Assembly (NCBI GenBank): GCA_011032825.1
Contig: JAADJZ010000001.1
Coordinates: forward strand, 1,860,001 to 1,924,000
Reading direction: 5' to 3'
Origin: Massariosphaeria phaeospora
Taxonomy: Eukaryota > Ascomycota > Dothideomycetes > Pleosporales
Length of the DNA: 64,000 bases
The notes under the pieces were generated by a model. The model saw only the letters and a program-made list of their open reading frames with translations. It did no database searches and was not told the DNA's origin. The first letter of the stretch is position 1, and each line of letters opens with the position of its first letter. Of this stretch, positions 24,607-37,074 are shown piece by piece. The translations under genes and the position numbers were made by a program.

Positions 24607-26653
24607 TTATATCCAAAGCACCAACCCGACAACCCCAGCAACCAGCGCAAGAACCCCGGACTGTCCCCGGAGCCTCGCCGCATCCCCCAAAAACGTATCC
24701 AAGTTGATGACCGCCCCCGGAAAGTTGCACGTCAGCATGCGCGACCCGGGCACCCTCTTCCCATAGCTCGACTCCTTGGCCGGCGAATTCGGACAGCTGA
24801 AGCCCAGTTGAGGGGGACAGCTGCGCACGATATCGAAACAGAGGTCTTCGCACGGGAGCAGTTCCTTGTACGGGCCCGGCTTGATCTGGTCGTCGATCAT
24901 GGGGTTCCGCGACTTCGAGTACGCGAACTGATTTCGATGCGTTTCGTTGAATGCGGCCGGCGACGTGCCGTTAGGGAAGACGGCGTTGACGTTGCGTTCC
25001 TGGAGACCGGCGTCTGTGGAAGACCAGTCTTTGCAGCGGGGCATCAGGACGGAGCATAGCCAGGTTCGATAGTCGACACGGCAGTCGTTGCAGGTGCGCG
25101 CGAGCGAGTACTGGGCGGTGCCCGTGGTGTCGCAGGCGACTTGGTTGATCGAGTTGTTGAAGTTGGTGTAGTAGGCGCGGGCTTGGTCGTCGTAGAGCTT
25201 GGCGAGGCCAGTGATGTTGTTCTTGAAGGTGGGATTGGAGGGCACGGCGTAGGCGATGTCGGAGCAAAAGTCGAGGCCAAAAACTATTTGGCAGGAATCA
25301 TCTCGTGGGCGTTAGCATTATATAGGGCCTGTGAGGACGGGTACATATACCAGCTTTCGTAGTCCACTGGAACTGGTTGTACACCTGACCGCCAGCCCGC
25401 ACGGTAGTGCTGTTAGGGATCACCAGGCCCTCATCAGAGCCACTCACTGCCAAAAACCCATTGTACGTCTTGCCGCTCTCCAGGCCGTGGACATGAAACT
25501 GAGCCTTCGCCTTGCCTCTTTCCACGTAATTGGTCGTAATGCGCGCCTCAACCGAGATATTCGACTCCTTGAATTGCTTTTGTAGTCCACAAAACGAGTG
25601 TTCTAGACCCTTCATCGGACTCCAAGAGTCAGCAGCAAAAGTGTACATGGTAAAAGGCATCCGCGCTTGCATGTCCATCCACTTATTGACCTCGGTTGTG
25701 CTGTTGGAGTCGGTGAGATTGGGGGTAATGAATAACGCGGAATTGCTGTCGGTATCGATCATGAACAGGAATTCGTCGGTGCCATTGTAGTTGTGGTAGT
25801 ATCCGTCAACGCTCGCAGCTACCTGAATCAGGAAATTGCCTTCCCAGTCATTTTTCGTTACGTTTGGCGCCGAGATCCCAATGTACACGTCCGAGTCTGT
25901 CTGCAAACTGAAATTCGCATATCCGCCTTGGAAGATAACGGGGGTGCCCTCAGCAAGGTCATCCGTGGACCTGGGCCCTGGCCGCGAGTTGCTCGATGAT
26001 GTCGAAACGTAGAGCGCGAGCGGTGGGACGTCACCAGTGGGAGGGGTGTTTCCTGGGCTCGGATTCGGGAGCCGACACACATTTGCAGATATCCAGACCT
26101 GGTTCCCGCGTTGTCGCTTTCGCAATTCTCCTTCAATAGGATCCTCGCCCTGATTCTCGTCTGCCTCATTATCATCCTGCTCGCTCTCCGCATTTCCATC
26201 CGACGCATTTTCCGACACCTGCGGTTCTAGCGTATCGGGGCTTCCTGCGTCTGCTCGCTTCGCGCGCGTCTGGCTCTTTTCTAGCACGAAGTTCTTTGTT
26301 GACCCAGGCGGTATATCGATCTCCTTCATCTGATTATTCGCGAGCTGTTGAATAACCTCCTGCTGCCTCCCCACCAGACTCCGATCGAAATAAGCAAAGC
26401 TCGCCTCATAGCTGCCTATCTCTTCCACTTCTTCTATATCATCATCTTGTTCTATCGTTTGCTGTTCCAAAAGGTCCGAGGGTATCGACTGGGCAAACGC
26501 GCTGTGCCGGACAGCTTCAGGAGCGGTGGGGAGTTCGGCGGCGTAAACGAAACTGCGAGGGAGGAACGAAATCCATATTATAATCAGAAGACCGGTCGCA
26601 ATCGCAGAAGCAAGGAGCCTCGATTGCAGAGGCGTGAGCTTCGGGAGCTGCAT
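24607..26653 (-). CDS. MID1: Mid1, stretch-activated calcium channel subunit
   Basis: Plasma-membrane/ER glycoprotein that works with the Cch1 channel in calcium influx. Exons are 26653-25351 and 25283-24607, giving 659 residues. An N-terminal hydrophobic segment (about residues 13-36) follows a short basic start. An acidic disordered region around residues 120-185 precedes the conserved part. Many N-glycosylation sequons are present. The C-terminal third holds the cysteine-rich region (CNDCRVDYRTWLC, CEDLCFDIVRSCP, then GFSCP), the Mid1 hallmark, and the protein ends with a hydrophobic stretch consistent with a GPI signal or C-terminal membrane segment. The intron (67 bp) restores AVFGLDFCSDIAYAVP. 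Confidence 0.94.
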
Positions 26654-27183
26654 TGCATGGTGTTGTAGCTGAGAAGCGGGAGTGCTGAGGCATCGCCGCT
26701 ACTTTGAGGTCAGAATGCCAAGCCAGACTGCGGAGGGTCTCAGCATGTTACGTAGCCACCAAACGTCCATTGTGATACCACATGTAGCCAGCATGTGGCA
26801 CTATACAGCCTAGAGTATGCGGCTATAAAACCACATGTCAATTCACAGTGTCTAGTCAAGAGCTTCAGGATAGAGGAAAAGAAACAAATCAAAACACCAA
26901 TCCTACGGACAGTGTACAATAAACAGGAAAAAAACATGATCCCAAACGCCCAACGCCAAAATGCAACGCTATGCCAATCGTAACCGTCGTGATCCATGAA
27001 CTCGTAGCACCATGCCCAACCTCCAGCCCCCTAACGCCAAAACAGATCCAGAAAAAAACCCAATACCAAAAACGCCCAACGGCCGCCCGCTCGACCTCCG
27101 GTCGCTATGCCGAAATGCCTCGTGGGCTCAGTATTTTCCGATACCAAAGAAACGCTTGATCTTGGACTATAGCAACATCAACA
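26654..27183. promoter_or_regulatory. MID1 promoter and 3' flank of the next gene
   Basis: 530 bp between two leftward genes. It is relatively A-rich. No gene or repeat is seen. Confidence 0.5.
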
Positions 27184-28234
27184 TCAAAATATTTCATGGC
27201 CAAGCCCCCCAAAACCATCATCGCTTACTGCTACACGCTTCCCATTCATCCCTTTCGGGATTGAAGGGATAGGCGGTACAGTAACCCCATCTGGCACCAC
27301 AATCACCACTTCCTCCTTCGTCACCCCCGATTTCTTCTTCAACAACCGAGCGCTACTGCGCTTTGCCATCCTGCTCCTCTTATTCTCATGACCACTGTCA
27401 TGAGAAGCGTCAGTGTCGGTCGAAACCGCTTTGTAATCCGAGTCGTCTGCGCTTGATTTGCGCTTTTTGGTGAGATTGAAGGGAGGGGCGATGAGAGCGT
27501 GGGGGGAAAGCTCGTTTTCGCTCCAGAAATGGGAGGAGGCAGGCGTTGGCGGTAATGTGGCGGCAGGTAGTGGTGTATCCTTTTTCTCTCCGAGAACAGA
27601 CAAGAGGTCCTTCCTGGCTTCGGCCAGCCTGAACTCCAAGTCCGAAACACGCTTCGAAAGCTTCTTCTGTCTGACCAAATCTTTCTTACTGGGCGACTTG
27701 TAGAGGGTCGGCGTCTTGATTGGCGTGGCAGATGAATCGCGAAGACTGGGGGCTACAAACAACTCAGCTACAGATCTAGTGCAATACATTGAACAAGTAT
27801 TTACCAGAAAAGCGCGGGCGGGCAACGGGCCGCACGAACACCTTCGGTGTCGGCAGCAGTCCAAACTCCTTTGCCTCCTCGTATGCAGCTTCGGCTCGCT
27901 CCTTCCGATCGTCCTTCTCCACCACGCTGTCTGGTGCAGCCTTGCTCTTGGCGAGGGTCGAGAAGCCGGAGCCAGAGAATAGGGAAGCCACGGCACGCGA
28001 GAATCGGCCGAAGGGTCCCTCGGGGGCAGGCGTGTTGGAGGACGGTGTTGCGGGGACTGATGCGAGTCTCTTGTGGCGGGCAGGCGCAGAGGATTCTTCG
28101 TTAAACCTGTCAATGAGCTCATCAATGGCCAAATCCTTCCACAGCTCGTCGGGCGGGGCACGGATGGACGACGTCGAATTCATGGTGGCCTCCCTGAACC
28201 TCGACAAACGCGCGGCGGGGGTCTGATCGGCCAT
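27184..28234 (-). CDS. Conserved-looking basic coiled-coil protein, 332 aa
   Basis: Exons are 28234-27805 and 27752-27184. The 52-bp intron has an AGCTGAG branch-like site; a closer acceptor at 27768 would leave only 37 bp, so I prefer the longer one. The N-terminal half is disordered. The most distinctive block is TLYKSPSKKDLVRQKKLSKR followed by a short coiled coil (VSDLEFRLAEARKDLLSVLG). The C-terminal half is basic, with several KRK and KKK clusters that look like nuclear localisation signals. I recall similar proteins being labelled as nuclear RNA-binding proteins in other filamentous ascomycetes, but I see no RRM or other RNA-binding domain, so function remains open. Confidence 0.8.
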
Positions 28235-28479
28235 GATAGGCTGCGGGATGTTCGAGCGGGAAGGAGAATGTGGAGTAACAAGATCGCTCAAGCAAGGGTG
28301 GCAGTTGCGGAACGTGAGAATGGAGAATGGGGCGTGGTGTTTGGGAAACGGCGAGGGACGCGCCCGCCGGAAGTTAAGTTGGAGAGGTGTCGCGGTGTCC
28401 CGTGCACGCGGGCACCAATTAAACAGAGCCTGCTCTTGGCAAAACCCATTGTCTGGTTATTGTCTATCTGGGTAGCCAC

Positions 28480-31400
28480 CTATCTGTTCTCCGACTCTAG
28501 CCACACAGCACTTCTAGGTGACCCCATCTCTCCAATGCCAATGGTGCTACTTCTCACATCCGGCACCACCGTGACCCATTCCCCGTAGTTCAGGTAGTCC
28601 GTCTCGCAGTTCAGCTGCTCCCCGCCCTCCTCAGCTGTGGCTGGGGCTGGGGCACCACTTTGTCTCTTCTGCTCCCCTTTGGGCGCTGGTCTCGCTCGAA
28701 TATCCACGTTCGGGAGTAACGCATTACCTGTCTTCATTGGTATCAGCACGAGTTGATGTTTCCGCTCCTCCATCTCCTTCGCATTGAAATGTGCTCGACG
28801 CTGGCCCCCCACAAGCCAAATGTCGGGGTTGGCTTCGACCGTGTATACAAATTCGATGGGGTCGTCGGGCGAGGAAATGTTGGCAGCCGACACCAAGCTC
28901 TCCGGTGAGGCCCATTGACGCGTATGCTTGATAGACAGCTCTGCAAGAAGAGGTTGGCCGACCACCGCGATTGCTGCAGAGCGGGATGAGGCGTAATCTA
29001 TCGAAGGAATCGACATTGAGGCGGTATGGACGATGTGTGTCTGCGGAATAGACACAGTTATGATCATGCGGCGAGAAGGACGAGGGGAGACGGCGGTTTT
29101 GCCAGGTACAGGTGACGTGACATCGGGCGCGCTAGTGAGAGTGATGTTCCTGTGGTTCTGCACACTTTTAGCAGTTGCGTCGCGATAGTCTGGCTTTGCC
29201 TTACCTCGTGCCAATTTTCCAGCCACTTCCGCGTATCGTCTCGGATGATGTGTGGTAGACTTTCAATACAGTCCGACCATCCCATATCCTCAAAAGCGCC
29301 CATGTCGACTTTGTTCAACAATGCAATCTGTTCGAATTGATGTGGAAGCACTCGATGTTCGAGGCGGTCAGCGAACGTGCTCATTAGCAAATGGGCAAGG
29401 CGATGCACTGGACTGCTCTCCACAGCAGATGCGAATATATCCCGCACCCGAACCAATACGTCTTCGTTCATGCAACGATATTCGACTGATAGAGCGAGAC
29501 TGTGAGTCGACCGACTCTGTTTACTCGTAGCTGGATCGATAGTCTTCTTCGTGATCTTATATGTTGTCGCGTATGGTTGTTTTGGGAAGACATAGACGCT
29601 GCCCTTCGCTTTATGTGGAGCGTACACGTCGAATTCTTCCGAGCTTTCAAGTCCAACATCCAAAACCTCCAGTGGTACATGGCTAGCTGTTTTGATGTTG
29701 AATTTGGAGTAGAGACACTGATTCTTGAAATGATCGTGTACGTTGACGTCGAGTGGGAGCTCAATCGGGATGATGAAGGATGACTGATATTCAAATTCGC
29801 CGTTTTCAGTAACGTAGTCGACCTCGACTTTGATCGAGAGCTCGGGCAGGATAGTCTCGAGCTCGTACGGTACTTGGAATGTAGCGGTCTTTTCGGCAGC
29901 CATGTTGCTGAACTGGATGACTCCGGGCTTTGGTCTGCCATCGATAGCCACTTCGCCTGCCACTGTGGTGGTATCTCCAGTACGTAACCTCAGCCCGGCC
30001 GAAGCAGACCTCAGTCGAATATCTGCGCGTTTAATGTTATTCCAGCCGCTTGAGCATTCGATTTCGATGTGGCGCGGACGATCAATGTGAATGAAATGTG
30101 AGAGATACAGTCTTGCTTGAAATGCCTCGGTTCGAGGAAAGCAAAGGACTCGTGATTTCTTCGCGACCTTGAGCGATGTCGCTGACACCGAGGTAATAAG
30201 GCCGAGAGGAGTGGTCGCTTCGGTTTTCGCAAATGGCTCGTGTACAAAAACAATCCGCTTCACCTGCAGCAGGATCTTATCTACGATGTACGGCCCTGTA
30301 GTGTTGATCTAATGGGGTCAGAGGTAACTTGTCTGCAACAGCTAGACGATACTCACATTTGAGGTAATCCAAATTCGGCATATGCCCCTCTTCAGCTGCG
30401 TAGCATCTCTGTTTTCCAGCCATATGTCTTTCCCTTGAGCTGTTGTGGCGCTGATGAGTCGCACCTTGGCGGACTGTATCTCTACATTGTCTTCAAGCAC
30501 ATGTCTAAATTGAAGTCGGAGCTGAAAACCGTCCTTATCATCGAGATGCCGTACGTATGTTTCGACCACAATGTCATCGAAATATTTCTTCATAGGGACG
30601 ATCATGTCTTTCGGGAGCTGCTCTGAGAAGTCAACCAATTCCTGAAACACGCCTATTGTGTCAACCTTCTCATCATTGAGCCACTCATTCGAAATATTGG
30701 ACACGTTGGCTGCGCTGGCTCTCCTGAACGAAGACCTGGTAGACTTGCAATTCGCAGCCGACTTGGCCAGAAGCTCGAGGAGTGTGCGGACATACTCATC
30801 TTTGCGATTTGTCTTCCTGAGGCACTGCGCATACATCTTCAGCATAATGGTCTCAACCATGTTCCACCTACTTTCAGCGAACAACGAGGCCATTTCTTTG
30901 AAATAGTTTGCTGCAGCATTGTAATCCCCAAGTTCACTGCAGTTGTTAACTAGGTTGTTTCAGTGAAATGACAATCCAACGTACAACCGAAGAGCAGCGA
31001 GATCGCCAAGAATGCTCTCTTTTGATTTGGTTTGTCCAGCAGCATCATAATGCTTTGCTATCAAATCGCTCAAAGTCTGCGGACGAGTCAGCCTGATACA
31101 ATAAAGGGGCAACTGTCTGACCTCATAAATTTTGCGAAAGTGTTCGATGGACGACATTGCGTTGACCATGGCTGCCGCAGAGATTCCAGTCAAGGGAGAA
31201 GCCAAGGCTGGCTTCTGTGTAGTAGACACGTCATCCCCATCCATACCATCCTCACCGTTCAGGTCCACCTTGCTCATCTCCTCGTTCGGAGTAGTTTGGG
31301 AAAGAGTGGGAAGAACAGCTGCCCACCCAATACTCCACTCCAAAGACTTTCCCATTTGTTCGATGACGCGCCTCTGTACAAGTAGAAGCTGGGCTCGAGT

Positions 31401-33486
31401 ACCAGCTAATTCTTGTAGACCTGACTTTGGTTGTGGTATAGTGCTATCTTGGCCGGGCGCTGGGCGATCTTGATATTGTCCATTCTCGAATACGACTTGA
31501 CCGCTAGTTGTCGGTTGAGAATAGAGGGGCTCTATAGATGTAGGGCGACCGTAATTCATAGATGATGATCTAGAAGGAAACGCCATACTCTTTGGTTCGT
31601 TTAAGCTCATCTTTTGTTCTGCTTTGTGCTTGCCAAATGGTTGCATCTTTCCTGACGAACCAGTATTGGCGTCTTTTAGGAATTTAGTAAACGGTAGAGA
31701 CGAGGTTGTAGTCTCTTGGAGAAGTTGTTCCAGGGCAGCAAAAGTCCAAGACCTAACGAGATTGTCGACTAGCTGACCGGGGAACTCCATATCATGAGAT
31801 TTCGCACTATGTGTGTTAGTATAAAAGGGAGATTGTGTGGCTAGATGACATACCCATTGATTAAGTCATCCCGTAGAAGCCGTCCTGCAAACGTTATAAA
31901 GTTTAGCGAGCGGGAACATAGTTCAGCTAACGAAAGAAGATCTTCTGTGTCATTTGTAGCGCCTGCTAAGCTTTTTGTTCCTATGCCGCTGTCGTCTATC
32001 GAATGGTGGAGTTGGCTAGTATTTGGTTTCGGTTGCAACTTTGCTGCAAGATCAGATCTCGCAGACTGAGAATTACCTAGGCGCAAGAGTAATGACATCT
32101 GACGAGCGAAGACATAGGATCTAAAGTCAAACATTGATATGTTGTTCGACAGAATCAGGCCTCGATAATCTTTCTTTTGCGCGGTTATCGGCTGGTCGTT
32201 ATGAAAACGTAGTAGAGGTTGACCTTGACCAGCACCGCTGTTGTGGGATTGCTTCAAGATCGACAAGGTCTGCTGGTAGAGATCTTCAGAATAGTTTAGT
32301 ATGACACCGCCTTGTGTTTCGCTTCCTTCAATCGTCTGTTCGCGAATGATAGCATCGAGTCCAAATGAGAGCTCATCGTATCCAAGAAGTGCATCTTCCA
32401 CCAGACCAACGCTTTCAAACCCTCTAGCTAAGCCTTCCTTCAAGATAAAGAAGGTGCAAAAGTTCCAACCCGGAAGTTGGCGCTGCGAGTCCTTTTCTCT
32501 TATGTCTTCCTCATACTGACTCACTCTTAGGTCAAAAGAGAGTAGTATAAGAGTTTTGAACCTAGTGATGACTTCACCCCACGCTTTTTCCGACTCTTGA
32601 GGGCTTTCGCTAATTGGTGGGCTGGTCACAGACTGTGCGGGCGCTAGCATATGCGGCGGCACAGCATCTTTCTGTAGTCGCACCTGTGCTACTCTGTCTG
32701 TAGCGGACTTTGAGGAAATATTAAAGTCTGCACGGATCTTCTCGAGAATTGTCGTTGTTCCTCTGGTCCAACGTGAGGTCGCGCTAGATTTTTCTTTCTC
32801 GCCAGTAGCTGCGCTGGATGATCCACGAGGTTGGCTTGCAGCAGGAGTATCTGGTACTACAATATGAAGGATCATCCACTCAAAAGCATCATGGTTCTCC
32901 TGCGTGTTCGCCGACGAACTGCTCTGAGAGGGCGGAGTGTGAGCCTTTACCCAATCTCGTAATTGCTTTCGCGCGGTGGACTTATAAGTATCGGAATCAT
33001 CGCATCTCAACAAATAGACTTTCAAATATGGAGTCTGGCGGAGACCTGGGATCTGATGTCGTCTTTCTTTTGAGGGTAGCCTGATCTCTGCGCCGGTAGG
33101 GGTAGGAGTTCCTTGGGCATAGTCTGGGGTCGCAAGACCTGGAGAGGTAACACCTGAGATGTGTACGGAGTCTTTACTCGGTACCAGATCTATATGAAGA
33201 GAATCGATTGACCTGAGGGGCCGGATCGGGGATTTCCAATGCAAGTTTCGAAGAGGGAGACGGGAGGCTAATTGCTCCTGAACTAGCGGAAAGAGGCCTG
33301 ATGGATCATGGTATTCGACTGTAGAGTGTCAGTAGATTGTTTCAATGTTGCGTCCCATGTCCAAGAGACCGTACCCGTGACTTTGGAGCTGGATAGCCCA
33401 TCCATCACACTCGAATCAAATTGCTTTTGCATGAGAGCATGCTCTTCTGCACCCAAGGCTGGCGCACCATGTCCAGCCACACTCAT
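28480..33486 (-). CDS. TRS130: TRAPPII complex subunit Trs130 (TRAPPC10 family)
   Basis: Subunit specific to TRAPPII, the Rab (Ypt31/32) exchange factor at the late Golgi. Seven exons: 33486-33375, 33318-31854, 31806-31122, 31076-30985, 30936-30357, 30308-29205 and 29157-28480, giving 1571 residues. The N-terminus carries KVTVEYHDPSGLFP and LPLRNLHWKSP, the standard start of fungal Trs130 and TRAPPC10. A middle helical region includes LRFELGDYNAAANYF. The C-terminal part is rich in beta structure and ends with the conserved block CETDYLNYGEWVTVVPDV. The intron at 31077-31121 is 45 bp and free of in-frame stops, so retaining it would insert 15 residues; I call it an intron from its GTCAG donor, CTGAC branch site and CGCAG acceptor. 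Divergent from the RTA1-like gene. Confidence 0.93.
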
Positions 33487-34183
33487 GAAACGCGTGCGCA
33501 AAAATAATACCGGGCTTAATGGGCGCAGTAACGTCTGTTGAACCTTGTGTAGTCTTACCTGCTCGGGTGGACGTTGAGAGAGGTGGCACGTGGAGGCTTG
33601 AAGCGGCTAATATGCACTAGGCCTAATTGGAAGATTTGGCTTCGGCTCCTTTTCCTCCCAAACCATCATCGAGTGTTCCCGCAACGACCGGTGAAGACAA
33701 GAAATGGCTTCGAGCTGTCGCGCTACCACTCCACCATGACATCCTTCTACCCTCTGTGGCCACTCACAATGTCTCGCCTATCCACCCGGCAGCTATTCAG
33801 CCTTGTGCATGCCTTGTGGCACCGGTTTGATAGAACAGATTAGCGCCACATAGAAATGTCGCAGTTCGCATTCGTCGTATTGATGATTCCAGTGGTGCTA
33901 TGCTATTATTGTCTGCGGTATCACGGACCTACACCCAATCTCTCATAAAACGAACGGTGGCACAACCCGTTGATGGCCTCACACTCATCGCCTTTGTCTT
34001 CGACAGTGCTGTTGGCTTCATAGGTGTCGTGCTCGTCAGGCTCCCTCTGCACTATCAGTCGATATTTACGTCTCTTTCCAAGTTAGCGAGGACGCTTCTC
34101 CCATTGATGCTTCTGATAGAAGAGGTTCCTAGTTAGTCGATGAAGCCTACGTTTGTCTGTGGTTCATCTTTCGCTCAGTAAAG
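33487..34183. promoter_or_regulatory. Shared divergent promoter of TRS130 and the RTA1-like gene
   Basis: 697 bp between divergent starts. Short frames on the plus strand here show no protein resemblance. No clear motif was recognised. Confidence 0.55.
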
Positions 34184-35347
34184 ATGGGTATGGGGGACTA
34201 CTGTGAGCTTTCTAAACCCTGGTTGAAGTATATACAGATCACTGACAGCTTCAGCACCGGGTAGCATCTGGTACTATGCTCCCAACAACGCTGCACCTAT
34301 CGTCTTCATCGTCCTGTTCTTTATTTCAGGGGTTGTACATACCTGGCAAACCATGTAAGTTGTTGTTGACGATCGTTTATCCTTCCGCTAATCTGATATA
34401 GCAAATACAAGTCATGGCGGACTACTATTCTTCTCCCGTGGGCTGCCGCTTTGATGATATCTGGATTCTTGTTACGTGAGGCTGGAGCATACGATACTGA
34501 CAACTTGGGCTACATGATTGCTTCCGTGGTTCTCATCATGTCCGGCCCGCCAGTCTACGCGCTCATCAATTACCTAATTCTCTCCCGAATGTTGTACTAC
34601 ATTCCATACCTTGCGCCAATGCATCCTGGCCGTGTTGCTACTACGTTTGTCGCACTCGATGGCGTCTGCGAAGTACTCATCGGGCAAGGTGCGTGGCGGA
34701 TGGCGCATCCAGACATGACCGAAGCCCAACGGCAACTTGGAGCCAACCTCGTTACAGCATCTTTGTGTCTCCAAGCTGCCCTCTTTGCAGCGTTTGGCCT
34801 GATCGCTGCACAATTCCAGGTTCGCGCATCGAAAGCAGGAGTTCTATCGAGAGACCTACGAACGGTGCTCTACGTTCTATATGTCAGCGCCATCATCATT
34901 TCGATTCGCTGTATGTACCGCCTAGCGGAGTACATCGAAGGTTGGGACGGTGTACTCTACAAGAACGAGGTCTTCTTCTGGATCTTTGAAGCCGTAATTA
35001 TGTTCCTCAACACCGCTCTGCTCAACATATACCACCCTGGAAAGCGCCTGCCTCGCTCAAACTCCGTCTTCCTTGATCGCGATGGCATTACCGAACGACG
35101 CGGTCCCGGCTGGACTGACGATAGGCCTTGGATCGTCACGATCTTCGACCCGTTTGACGTGTGGGGCATGTTGACCGGAAAGGATAAGAAAACCCAGTTC
35201 TGGGATATGAGCGACGAGGAACTTTCACGACTAAGGGCCGAAGCAAAGGCAAACAAGAGAGGCTTCGTTGCAGGAGTTCTAGACCCTCTGCGACTTTGGG
35301 GTCCAAGGGGCTACATTGGAAAGCATCTCACGAAGGCAGAACATTGA
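34184..35347 (+). CDS. RTA1-like seven-transmembrane protein
   Basis: Member of the fungal RTA1/RTM1 lipid-translocating exporter family, multi-pass membrane proteins linked to resistance to 7-aminocholesterol, molasses toxins and other stress. Exons are 34184-34202 (only 19 nt), 34249-34354 and 34402-35347, giving 356 residues. About seven hydrophobic segments are visible. Family motifs include WYYAPNNAAPIVF near the start, ISGFLLREAG, YALINYLILSRMLYY, VALDGVCEVLIGQG and the segment SIRCMYRLAEYIEGWDGVLY with the conserved Arg and Glu. The C-terminal tail is cytosolic-type and longer than in many members (residues ~255-356), with tryptophan-containing charged sequence. The short first exon is supported by good splice sites and in-frame joining. 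Confidence 0.92.
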
Positions 35348-35914
35348 ACATCTACTCCAGTGACGCAACCGCAGCGACCGAAGACGGAATGCGTCAAGAC
35401 ACAACATGTGGCTTGAACGATAAATTTTGACTAAGACTGTTATTCCTTTTGTTTGTCGGTGTTTGCTCCTGATTCACACACAATAGCATTTCTTTCACCT
35501 CCTTTTTCTACAGCAGTTTCCAAATTGCGACAACAACGCCAGTGTGGTCAATTTCTCTTCTTGAATAGCATGTCTCTGTTTTCGATGTTTACCATGTTCT
35601 AAATTATCCAAACATACATCCAATCAATTCCACAAACTTCGTGAGACAGTTCCGTGCACCCCTAACCCGACTAACTTCTTCACAGATAGCCACGGTACCT
35701 GTCTCAGTGCCTTTGTTGGTCCAAAGTAGAAACACCAAGCCATGTCTCATACATGTTTGTTCCTTGTCGCTCCATTCACTGTGTCTTTATTCTCCCATAG
35801 CCCAAACTATGGTTTAAAGGTATATAAACACACCCGGTATCCCGTCCGTTCGAACATCAACACCTCAACACATACTCAGTTACCAGCTACTACACAATCA
35901 ACCAGCACCCAACC
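35348..35914. promoter_or_regulatory. Intergenic region with a TATA-type promoter
   Basis: Holds the 3' UTR of the RTA1-like gene and the promoter of the small acidic protein. No other gene is seen. Confidence 0.55.
35821..35828 (+). promoter_or_regulatory. TATA box of the small acidic protein gene
   Basis: TATATAAA lies 87 bp upstream of the ATG at 35915, at a good distance for a start site near 35850-35880. It is one of the few clear TATA boxes in the window, which suggests a regulated promoter. Confidence 0.55.
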
Positions 35915-36754
35915 ATGACGATCTCCACTGCTTACATTGCCTTTGCGGGCTTCATCACCGTTCTTGCCATCTTCCTCACCATCTTGGCCACTCGCCGCGG
36001 TCCGCGAGTAAGTGTCTTCACGAAACACAAATGCTACTGCTCTATACTAACACCACGTCAGCGCCCCCAAGCACTCCGCGTTCCAGCTGCTACGACCAAC
36101 ACAGTTCAGCCTCCTACCGAGCAAGGCGACAACGCAGCCGACAATGAAGCCGACATCGAGCCTGACAACGGCGCCCACGATCAGGAGCAGGAAGCCACCG
36201 AAGACAACACCGATTCCGCGGAGCCATCCAAGACGCCCATCAAGCCTATCGTCGAGAAGCTTGCGGAGATGGTGCCCCTGCCCACCGACAACTCGGCCGA
36301 GACCTCTTCCACCTCTTCCAACTCTAGCGAGGACAAGGATGCCATCAAGTCTGACGAAGTCAAGGAGATCACAGCCGCGGAGTTTGATGAGGCCCTCAAA
36401 ACGACTGTGGTGGCCATGAAAGCGGAGCTAGACTCCGATGAGGAGCTTAGTCCCGCATCAGCGATCATGCGCGAGGCCATGCGACTCTTCGAGACGACTA
36501 GAACCGATGCCCAGGCTCCAGCGGCTTCAACGGCTTCTGAGGAGTATGGCGACGCCCTCGAGACGACTGTCGTTACCCTGGAAGCAAAGTCAGGCTCCAA
36601 TCGGCCCAGCCCCGCAACGGTGAACCTGAGCGAGGGCATGCAACTCTTCAAGAACACTACGCAAGACGAGGGTCCTGATGAAACTGCGGGTTCCGAGGAG
36701 ACTGCGGGTTCTCAAGACGCAGAACACGCAGATGCAAAGGAGAAAGAACTCTAG
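35915..36754 (+). CDS. Small acidic single-pass membrane protein with an internal repeat
   Basis: I do not recognise this family. Exons are 35915-36007 and 36062-36754 (261 residues). The 54-bp intron has no in-frame stop, so retention would add 18 residues. Residues ~5-27 form one hydrophobic segment followed by RRGPR, consistent with a membrane anchor or signal anchor with the rest cytosolic. The remainder is very acidic and Ser/Thr-rich. A ~40-residue module occurs twice, at about 138-178 and 192-231: EF/YxxAL-TTVV followed by a SPA and a M-LF-T element. The repetition suggests recent internal duplication. No enzyme motif is visible. Confidence 0.75.
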   Translation: MTISTAYIAFAGFITVLAIFLTILATRRGPRVSVFTKHKCYCSILTPRQRPQALRVPAATTNTVQPPTEQGDNAADNEADIEPDNGAHDQEQEATEDNTDSAEPSKTPIKPIVEKLAEMVPLPTDNSAETSSTSSNSSEDKDAIKSDEVKEITAAEFDEALKTTVVAMKAELDSDEELSPASAIMREAMRLFETTRTDAQAPAASTASEEYGDALETTVVTLEAKSGSNRPSPATVNLSEGMQLFKNTTQDEGPDETAGSEETAGSQDAEHADAKEKEL

Positions 36755-37074
36755 AAGACGAGGCAGCAACACCCGAACCCCGAACGCGCTCGCTGGACAG
36801 CATGCGAGAATAGATTTCCTTTTGTCTAATCATCATGGCGCTGGAGCGCGCCCGGGAATCACTGCTAGCGAGGAGGCTGTACGGAATATGAAGAAGCCCT
36901 AATGTAGACAAGATCCGCTAGCATAGATTCAATTACATGCTCGTTATTTGAGAAGTGTTTCTTCCACTGATGCCAGACAATATATGCTACCGCGGAGACG
37001 AAACGCCAAACACCATGCTAAATGCAAACAGCCTCAATCAGGTCTGACACTGTGTTAAACGCACGCAGGTTTAA
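36755..37074. other. 3' flanks of convergent genes
   Basis: 320 bp between two convergent stop codons; only 3' UTR sequence is expected and nothing else is seen. Confidence 0.6.
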
